From positions 1-19,050 of the forward strand of contig JAAAUF010000682.1 of the NCBI GenBank assembly GCA_015499985.1: a stretch of DNA of 19,050 nt. Reading direction: 5' to 3'. A model generated the notes under the pieces. The model was not told the DNA's origin. It worked only from the letters and a program-made list of their open reading frames with translations, and made no database searches. Of the stretch, positions 9,400 through 17,095 are shown one piece after another. Numbering within the stretch: the first letter of the stretch is position 1; every line of letters begins with the position of its first letter. This DNA is from Haplosporangium gracile. Taxonomy: Eukaryota > Mortierellomycota > Mortierellomycetes > Mortierellales > Mortierellaceae. The position numbers and the translations under genes were made by a program.

Positions 9400-11381
9400 G
9401 CCGCTGCTTCTGCTCTTTTGAAGGAGTTCTCTGCCGTTGTCGGAGATGAAACTTTCATCGGTGATAAATCTTTTAGCTACTCAGTTTCGCCTGGTAAGTT
9501 TGCTAAGGAAAAATAAGGAAATTATGAGACGCCTTCAAGTTGTTTTGTATCGCATTTTAGAGGATCTTTTTCTGTCGATGGTGTTCGAGTAGATGATGTT
9601 GTAGCATCCGTTGCTGTTAAAGGCATTGAGGAAACAGTCGACACTGTTCACATTCCCGAAATGGCGCAAGACAGCCGTCCATCTGGTGAGTTCTGCCGAT
9701 TTTAGTAAGGTTGGTTAGCCGAAATAGATGCTAACTGCGGCACTAACTCTGAGATTGTTCTATGATTTACCTTTATTTCTGTCTGTCGTATCAAATCAAG
9801 ACGCTCGGAAGAAGAAAGACCCCACTTGCATTCTCCGTGGCCAACTTTCAACGACAGAAGCTGTTCTTCGAACTCACGTCAATGAATCCCACGATGGTTC
9901 AAGTAAACGGATTAGACATTCTCAATGCCTTTGGTGTCCAAGGCACTCCAAAGTCGGAAGGGAATGAAGACCCATTTGCTTTCATGTTCGGGTCTCAAGG
10001 ACCTGTCCTTTCCTATGTCGTGCTCTGTGTGTGAGATGAACATTGCGAGCGCCAAGACTCTGTCAAGCCACATTTTGGATTGCAAGTCCTGGCCTGAGGA
10101 GGAAGAGGATTTCGACGAGCTTGACGCGCAGCTCATTAAGAACACCGGGCATCCGGCAACTACTCGATTCGTCAACGACATTTTTGATCAAGCGGTGATC
10201 ACGCTGCCAGGAGGCGAAAAGGTGTTCGCCTACCTTCCAGCGGGCAGCTCCAAGCAATTGGGTGACGGGTCGGAGGCATACGTTCGTCCCTTGAAGCGCC
10301 GGTCAGATAAAGACATTACGGATTCGAAGTTGGAGCTCGTACTCAGATCTCACGCCTACTGTTCATTAGTGAATATCGACGATTACAGGGCTCTAGGAGA
10401 CAAGGACCAAATTTGGACCATGCGGTTCTGGGGTCATGGCAAGGAACTGTCAAGGAGTTTGGCAAGTCTTCTGATCCAGTCAGGCGATGAGGTCCTTCTT
10501 TGCCTCAAGGTTAGAGTTGTCAATCGGATCATCCGAAATCTTTTTGTATGATTTAATCCCATGTAATTATCTGGATAACCGCAATTCAATCTGATATTTT
10601 GATACTAAACGGTTATCCGTTTGTCATCGCTACTCAAGGTCGAGGTGTACGGGCGTCGTGAAAGTGAGGATGCTCACAACATCCCGAGGTTAGGAGATCT
10701 GGACAGCATCAGGCATTTCAAGGTAGCCAACCTGACTAATGATAACAAGCAGATGATCATCATTGGGACGATAGCTTGGAACGCCTTGGTGACCATGGCA
10801 GTTGTGTTGACAAGTGGCAAGGTTATCGTAGGGCTTCACAATCCCTGGTTCCACCCTCATGCAGCATCACACCTATGGATTCTGAAGAATGGCGACGAAG
10901 ACCTTAACAACAACTTGGAACGTCACACGCGATCCAAGTTCGACCAAGGTCATCGTACGAGTTGTTTGCAGCCGCGCATCCACGTTTTCTCGGCTACAGC
11001 ACCATGCCAGTGACCTTGAGCACTCTCTGGGACTTCAAGTCAAGAGGAAAAGGGAGACCATGGTCGGGCATTAAGCTTGCATCATTCGTTTTCCACCTGC
11101 TCCTCAACCGTGGGAAGATATTGAAGACGGATGTGATCGAACCGCTGCACGAGCTTCAAGCACGCGAGAATTCTCCGAAAGAGACGGCTATGGCTGGGAT
11201 TGTTGCAAACTTGAGCCGGCTGGTGGAGGCCATGAGGGATGAAGAGACGAAACCTGTTTCGTTGGAGGTTAGCAATGAACTAAGACAGCTGGCAGAAAAG
11301 TTACAAGGGGAAATAACCCAAATCAAAAAAACTACAATTACTGATCAGGTAAAGATAGTGATTGGTTATCTTATTAAATGA
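9400..11381 (+). pseudogene. Zinc-finger-like protein gene, four exons, two single-base frameshifts
   Basis: Exons read as 9400-9493, 9563-9685, 9801-10509 and 10639-11381, with introns of 69, 115 and 129 nt. Donors are GTAAGT, GTGAGT and GTTAGA, and CTAAC/ACTAAAC branch sites occur in the second and third introns. Exon 3 begins with three tandem finger-like units. Unit 1 (9827-9892) has its second Cys replaced by Arg (CGT). Unit 2 (CLWC at 9926-9937, then KALQSRKGMKTHLLSC) is split by a frameshift. Unit 3 (10021-10083) is intact as C-x2-C-x12-H-x3-C. Linkers are 11 residues each. The rest is an unrecognised region of about 430 residues; near 10945-10950 the frame shifts again, between HTRSKFDQ and SSYELFAAAHPRFLG. 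Each shift equals one missing base. No in-frame ATG precedes exon 1: ATG 9396 is one base out of phase, so an upstream exon or a third lesion is needed. CAG|GTAAAG at 11353 could splice to a tiny last exon. DNA or protein binding is an inference from the fingers. Confidence 0.6.
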
Positions 11382-11447
11382 AAGCACGAAAAGTTGCACC
11401 TCGTTCACAGTTAAAATGAATTAGTTTTCTCATTTCGAGTTTTTTAT

Positions 11448-11546
11448 GAACAGTCGGTAAGCGCTCGGCGAACAATCGGTAAGCATTCGGCGAACAGTCG
11501 GTAAGCACTCGGCGAACAATTTGCGAGCAAGGGGTAAGCACTTGGC
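11448..11546. repeat. Tandem repeat in 11-bp register (three 22-bp units plus a 33-bp unit)
   Basis: Units at 11448-11469, 11470-11491 and 11492-11513 each consist of an 11-mer GAACARTCGGT followed by an 11-mer AAGCNYTCGGC. A fourth copy, 11514-11546, is 33 bp long: three 11-mers with a divergent middle one. A truncated GAAC begins a fifth. Boundaries were counted directly from the sequence. No spacers separate the units. Confidence 0.95.
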
Positions 11547-11569
11547 GAACATCCTTTTTCCTGTGACTT

Positions 11570-11655
11570 TTTTTTTTGGTAACGCTGTTACATTTTTTGG
11601 GTAACGCCTTTTTCCACTTTGGGGGTTTTTTTTAGTGACGCGGTGACGAACACCC
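11570..11655. repeat. T-run / GGTAACGC degenerate repeat with small inverted repeat
   Basis: A T run followed by GGTAACGC (11578-11585), then T6-GGGTAACGCC (11593-11608), then T8-AGTGACGCGGTGACG (about 11626-11648) form a degenerate series. The first contains a perfect hairpin GTAAC-GCT-GTTAC (11579-11591). It directly follows the 11-bp tandem repeat. Confidence 0.6.
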
Positions 11656-12480
11656 TTTTTCCCATTATTTATTTTACTCTGTCGTCTTTTGTGCATAGCT
11701 AACTAGGAGGTATGCTGTCTATTCAACACATAGCCGATTTTCGCAACGAGCCTCCCTCTTACTCTTTTTTCCTATTCTTCCCCTTGAGGCTATTTACAGC
11801 CGGTTGTTTTCATCGTTAATTGGCCGTGCTTTCCTTAGGAAAGTTCGTCACTGAAAGAAAAGCGGAGGGCAATTAAAAAAGGTGAGAGAACAGAGAGGCA
11901 TGAATAAGGGCTCAGCTTTCAGGGTGATACGGTAAAAAAAAAATGAACTCCAGCAGGAAGCGATCCCTATCTCATCTTGTTTACTGTGCACAAGAGTTTG
12001 ATTGCCCACCTTTATTTCCCTCCGTCGGCAGCACTGAAGATTATGTTGTTGTATGTCGCGTGAGAGGGAGAGAGGAGGGAGAGGGCGAACGTATGTACCA
12101 GAGTAGAGGTTTTGCAGTATAGCACTTTCTTCTCTTACTGCCATGCCATTTGCCCAAGGAGAGTAAAGATCGTGCAATCCCACGATGAAGAAGCATATCA
12201 AAGCCTCAGCCACAGTTTTTTTAGACTATTTTTCTATGCTGTAAGCATGGGTAATCGATCGTGCAGAAGGAAATACGCATTAGTTATGCAAGGTTCTGTA
12301 TGTTTGTTTTTGTTCGTTATTGTTGACATTGTCATCGACTCGGGAGGACTGAAACTGCAAGGGTGGGTTCAAGACCAGACAGCGCGCTTTTAGTAGGTAA
12401 GTCTGCATTGGAACAGCAAATCAACTGACGCAGTTTCTAAAAATTTTCTTCTCGTGTCTCCCACCCAGCAACGCGGTACT

Positions 12481-12855
12481 GATCAAAAACAGCACGCGTT
12501 TGATTTTTTTTTCTTTTTTTGTTTCTTAATCCTTTTTCTCTTTTGTTCCCTATTCTTCATCCCCTACATTCTCTCTCTCCTTCACCCCTACCATCATCCC
12601 CTCACATACACACCCTTCACTCATACTTTACACACGCGCAGACACAATTCACCATCCTTACTCCACTCTACGGGGGTCTGCTGTCTCTCTACACATCATC
12701 GCCTGCCTCACCTACCTCGCCATCCACGCTCGCCTCTTCTCTCACTCTACACTTTTACTTACAAACTCCTTATTTCTTACCTTGCTACCGAACTCTTCGT
12801 ATCTCCTACCGCTCATCTTTCCTTTTCCTGCTCTACACATCGTTGACTATCCGTC
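12481..12855 (+). promoter_or_regulatory. Pyrimidine-rich promoter and leader of the MICOS-like gene
   Basis: About 375 bp very rich in C and T on the coding strand, with T runs at 12504-12523 followed by CT- and CA-rich sequence up to the ATG at 12856. This is typical of strong fungal promoters and leaders. No unambiguous TATA box is seen. Confidence 0.5.
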
Positions 12856-15800
12856 ATGGTCGCCCCCTTTCTCCGAGTACGTTACACATATTCATCTTTC
12901 ATTTTCTCAACAAAGCATGCAGGTGCGAAACAAAAAAGCAGAGATACTTATTATCTGTCCATCTTTACTATTTGCTTTGTTATTTAGCCCATGAGTATCG
13001 CTGCTGCGACATCGCTCGTTGCTGGCGGTGCCTTTATTTCCTACACCACTGTTTATGCCGAAGAGTACAACGTAAGTGTGCTATAGTAGGAATATCCACA
13101 TAAAACGCAAGACATGCACGAAATACCCTTTTGTTAACAATTTGTTAATTTTGATTCGAAACAGCGACATGACGAGCGCGAGTATGACCGTCGCCACCAC
13201 CGCCGCCATGACAACGACGAAGAGGACACTCCCGTCACGCGGTTCCGTCACTCCCCCTCAGAGCACCACCGGTTCACGAACCGCCACTCACTTGTTGCCA
13301 ATGAAGAGGAGCTCCTCCCAGGCCTGCTCTACGTCGCCCTTGCAGGCCTCTCCGGATCCCTTGTTGTTCGTCAGCGTAAGTCCCCGCCCTTCTCTCCTTG
13401 CTAATAATGATGATCTTTTTTTTTTTCTCTTTTGGTTTCGCAATTTTTATTTTTATTTTGCGTTTATGCACTATTCTTAACGATTACATCACTTTCGCGA
13501 TCGAAATGACAAAAACAAAATGTAGGAAACATTTTGTTCAGGATGTTCTCACCATTGGCATTCGCAGCCGCAGCGGGCGCATTCGTCCTCCCAAACACAA
13601 CCCACGCAGTCGTCGATTCCATCGGTGGACCCATGTCGGGTCCTTATCCCCAGCACCCGGACGGGTCCTCGAAACCCGGTTGGACCCAACCTACTCCCTC
13701 TTCCTCTTCGCATTCGTCAGTGACAGACGCGATCGGGGAGAAGGTCAGAAGTGGCAAGAGCGAGTTATCATCGCGTTCGCGTGATGCCTGGCATCATGCC
13801 CAAGATGCTGCCGACTCTGCGCGTGAAGGCGTGGAGGGTGGGGCGGAGAAGGCTAAGCGTTGGCGGGGTGAGCATTCTAGAGATGCTAGGGACGCAATTG
13901 AGGATGTGAGGGATTCTGTGGGGCAGCGCGTCAGAGGTCCTCAGGAGAGTGTTGAACGTCATTTGCACCACGGTGGTGGCGATCATCATCGTCCGGTGTC
14001 GGATGCGGACTCGAGATGGTTCCATTACTCTGATGACAATGAGGTAGACAAGGCCGCCAGAAAGACTCGTCACTGGCGAAACTCTAAATCTTCAGTGGCT
14101 GAGGACGAGATCGATGATGTCAGGGGTAGAGCCCGCACCGCCCAACGCGACGCACAGCGATGGGGTGACGAGAAGTACTCCGAGGGTGAGGGTAAGCTGC
14201 ACGATGCCAGAAACTGGAAGGATGAAAAGTACTCCGAGGCCGAGGATGCGATCGGTGATGTCAAGGGTAGAGCCCGCACCGCCCAACGCGACGCACGGCG
14301 ATGGGGTGACGAGAAGTACTCCGAGGCCGAGAGTAAACTCCATGAGGCGGAGGGCAAGGCCAAGAAGGCGTCGAAAGATGTCAAGAGTTGGTGGTTTAGT
14401 CGGTCCTCGGATGTCGAGGACAAGGTCCATGAAGCCGAGGCCAAAGCAAAGGAGGTCTCGAAGGATGCTAAGCACTGGTGGAACAAGCACGCTCCAGAAG
14501 TCGAGGAGAAGTTGCAAGAGGCTGGGGACAAGGCGAAGGAGGTGTCAAAGGATGCTAAGCATTGGTGGAATAAGCATGCTCCAGAAGTCGAGGAGAAGTT
14601 GCACGAGGCCGAGGTCAAGGCCAAGGATGCGACCGAGGAGGTCAAGCACTGGTGGAACAAGCATGCTCCAGAGGTCGAAGACAAGATTCATGAGGCTACT
14701 GCCAAAGCCAAGGATGTCTCCAAGCAAGCCTCGGTCACTATCGTCACCATTGCGGACAAGTCGAAAGACACGATGCACGATTTGAAGGACAAGTCCAAAG
14801 ATATCAAGCACTGGATTGAAGAGAAGGCGCATGAGGCTAAAGATCTGGTGGATGAAACGACGGCGACGATCGACAAGAAGTTGGAGGAGACGGCCAAGAA
14901 TGATGAAGAATGGTGGAAGGCTCATGCGGCTGAGGAGGAGAAGAAGAATGCGGAGCGGTTATCGAAGGAGAGAAAGGAAGCTGAGAAGCATTGGTTCTCG
15001 AGCCGTCGCCCCCGTTCTACTCCTGGAAATGATGTGAATTTGGCGGAGCGTTGGAGTACTGGGGAGGAGATGGGATCTGCAAAGATGCACGAGCACGATT
15101 CCGACTACCGCTACCACTACCCCGGTCCCTTCCATAACGCCACCACCACCACGTCGACCTACACCAACAGCGACAGTTACATGGACGGCTTGTTGGACAA
15201 CAACGACGTCGATCACTGGTCCTCGACTAAAGAAGAGATCGGCTCCTCCCGCCTCGAGGGTACCTCCCCAACCTCCTACCACACCTACGGCACCAGCAAC
15301 ATCGCTGGTGGCAACGACTATGATCTGTACGGTTTCCGTCCCCGCGAGCCCGAGTACTGGTCGAACGGTGAAGAAATGTCCTCGGCCAGCGTCCGCGACT
15401 CGACCTACTACAACTACCCTGGTTCCTTTGCCGGCAGTTCCATCGGCCGCACCTCTTGGTGGAGTACCCGTCGTGCTGAAATTGACCATGACAGAGAGAT
15501 GAACAGTCTCCGCGACAAGGCCGAGTCTCTTGTTTGGGAGACCAAGCAGGCTGCTGAACGCGCCGCGTTGGATATGGCCAACAAGTTGGCAGCTGAGACG
15601 GCCATGTTGGAGAAATCTGCGGCGACTGCTCGTGCCCGTGCCGAGGAGGCTGCTCGTCTCGCCAAGGCCCAGAGCGAGGCCTTGATCCGCGACCGCCAGG
15701 CGGCTATTGACCGCGCGGCCAAGGAGATGGAGATCCGGTTCGCATCGGAGAAGGAGGCTGCTGAACGTGCGGCGGCCGAGACCAAGGCCAGGGCCCACGC

Positions 15801-16998
15801 CTGGGAGCTAGAACAGCGCCAATGGGCTGAACAATCTGCCAAGGACGTCCAAAACCGTGTCTTGCACGAGAAGCTTGCCGCCGAGGAATCTGCAGCCCGA
15901 CTCAAGGCTAGCGCCGATGCCTGGGCGCGGGAGCAAAAGGAAAAGGCCGAGCTGGCTGCCAAGAACATCCGTGACCGTGTGGTCCACGAGAGTGCAGCCG
16001 CCGAGAAGGCCGCTCGCGAAGCCAAGGCGGCTCTAGAACTCAAGGTCTACCAGGAAAAGCTCAAGGTCGAGCAGACGGCCCGCGAGATCCAGGAGAGGAT
16101 CCGTCTCGAGAAGCTCAAGGAGGATGAAGCCCAGGCCACCGCCCGTGCCCGTGCCGAGGCTCTTGCTCGAGAGGAGAAGATCAAGATGGAGAAGACCGCA
16201 CACGAGTGGGAGGAGAGACTGTCGATGGAGAGGGCAAAGAAGGCAACAGACGAGGCCAAGATCCGAATGGAAGCTGAACTGTTGGCCAAGAAGCGTGCGG
16301 CTGAGAAGGCTGCAGAGCCTACAGCCCGTGATGCCCGTGCCCGCGCCGATGCGCTCTTGAACGAGAAGAGGCCGATTACTGATCGTGCATCCAAGGAGTC
16401 GGAACAGAAGTTGCCGTACGAGAAGGCGGAGGCAGCTGCTACTTCCTCTTCCACCAGGTCTGGATGGAGCTGGCCATGGTCTTCCAAATCCCACGGCACC
16501 GAAGTCCTCACCGAAAAGGTCAGCGCCAAGGCCAAGCCCACTCACGACCACGAGAGCAGTGAAGGCGGATTCGACAGCACCCCACACCTGTTGGAACACA
16601 TTGTCGAGGATATCAAGCAGACAAAGGACGATATCTCTGACGGCCTTAGCCACTTGAAGGACTCTGTCTTCAGTAGCATCCCCAAGGCCAGTGCCAACAC
16701 CAAGGAGTCTGTCGAGGAGACTCGCTTCACCTCTTCTTCTTCTCCATCAACTTCCGCTGCCGCCAAGGAAGTCAAACCAATCGTCGAAAAGACCGCCAAG
16801 AATGCCCAGGGCTGGTGGAGCCACAGGACCAAAGACGCTGAACGTAAAATGCATGGATTGGAGTCTGAGCTGCACTCAGGTCTCAACAAGGCTGAAGAGA
16901 AGTTAAAGGAGATGGGTCAGGAGGCTGCAGAGACTGATGCTGAGTTCTGGCAGAAGAGGGCTCAACAGGAGCGTCGCGAGTCTGGACGTGCCATGTAA
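12856..16998 (+). CDS. MIC26/MIC27 (apolipoprotein O)-type MICOS subunit with giant repetitive C-terminal extension
   Basis: Exons 12856-12876, 12988-13071, 13165-13375 and 13526-16998 (introns 111, 93 and 150 nt; donors GTACGT, GTAAGT, GTAAGT) give about 1,262 residues. MIC26/MIC27 proteins sit in the mitochondrial inner membrane at cristae junctions in the MICOS complex. Evidence: an N-terminal hydrophobic helix (about 10-32, AAATSLVAGGAFISYTTVYA), then a His/Arg/Asp-rich loop. The ApoO hallmark follows: LLPGLLYVALAGLSGSLVV (85-103), RNILFRMFSPLAF and a second helix ending FVLPNTT (about 107-131). Beyond this are a Ser/Asp/His-rich region, 29-residue Trp repeats (287-507), a Tyr/Ser/Thr-rich region with three W-x-x-x-EE motifs (W615, W670, W717), 40-residue Ala/Glu/Lys/Arg coiled-coil repeats (about 815-1014 and flanks) and a final Trp-containing helical segment. 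Typical MIC26/27 proteins have about 200-270 residues. The join relies on acceptor TGTAG at 13521-13525, which restores phase. The alternative is a separate gene starting at ATG 13543, but that would split the ApoO domain. Confidence 0.82.
14068..14730 (+). repeat. Coding tandem repeat: 29-residue (87-bp) Trp-anchored helical units
   Basis: Within the MICOS-like protein, residues 287-507 form seven units of exactly 29 residues and one of 18 (second position). Each begins with [RKQ]-x-W, followed by an acidic/basic amphipathic helix such as KLHEAEVKAKDATEEV. The later units start KHWWNKHAPEVEEKL. At DNA level the segment near 14108-14192 is almost repeated 141 bp downstream (about 14249-14333), equal to one 29- plus one 18-residue unit, suggesting a recent duplication. 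Confidence 0.9.
15652..16251 (+). repeat. Coding tandem repeat: about five 40-residue coiled-coil units
   Basis: Residues about 815-1014 of the MICOS-like protein divide into five 40-residue units aligned by an [AT]-[AR]-[KRH]-[DENI] motif near position 22-25, for example QSAKDVQNRV, LAAKNIRDRV and QTAREIQERI. They are rich in Ala, Glu, Lys and Arg and free of Pro and Gly, so long helical or coiled-coil structure is expected. Degenerate units flank both sides. Confidence 0.75.
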
Positions 16999-17052
16999 AT
17001 AGTAATCTTGTAGCATTGTTTTGTTTATCTTTGAGATAAAAATTCACCTGTA

Positions 17053-17058
17053 TTTATT
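17053..17058 (-). terminator. AATAAA poly(A) signal of the anoctamin gene
   Basis: AATAAA on the minus strand, about 38 nt downstream of the anoctamin stop codon (17098-17096). It lies in the 97-bp gap between the convergent stops of the MICOS-like and anoctamin genes. Confidence 0.6.
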
Positions 17059-17095
17059 CAGAGTAGACAATCCCGCCTTGCCTGCAGCCATATTC

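Larger units (their letters stand above)
11382..12480. other. Repeat-bearing intergenic region
   Basis: Begins with 11/22-bp tandem repeats and T-run/GGTAACGC repeats (separate entries). The remainder (about 11700-12480) shows GA-rich microsatellite sequence near 12060-12085 and no supportable gene. A 48-codon frame at 12247-12393 starts MGNRSC but has no other support. Confidence 0.5.

Noticed and set aside
9926..9987. Programmed -1 ribosomal frameshift to explain the split zinc finger
   Set aside because: No slippery heptamer of the X XXY YYZ type and no obvious downstream stem; a simple base deletion is the simpler explanation.
11448..11546. CRISPR-like array of 22-bp repeats
   Set aside because: The units are directly adjacent with no unique spacers, and the surrounding genes are clearly eukaryotic.
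12247..12393. 48-codon frame starting MGNRSC, reminiscent of an N-myristoylated/palmitoylated protein
   Set aside because: Short, no homology I recognise, no promoter or splice context; a chance frame is as likely.
13376..13525. Possible C/D box snoRNA in intron 3 of the MICOS-like gene (ATGATGA at 13407-13413)
   Set aside because: No CTGA D box follows within the intron and no terminal stem was found.
14070..16653. Long minus-strand open frames opposite the MICOS-like exon
   Set aside because: They mirror the repetitive high-GC coding strand; their Ser/Leu/Ala-rich translations are the expected antisense of Glu/Lys/Ala repeats.
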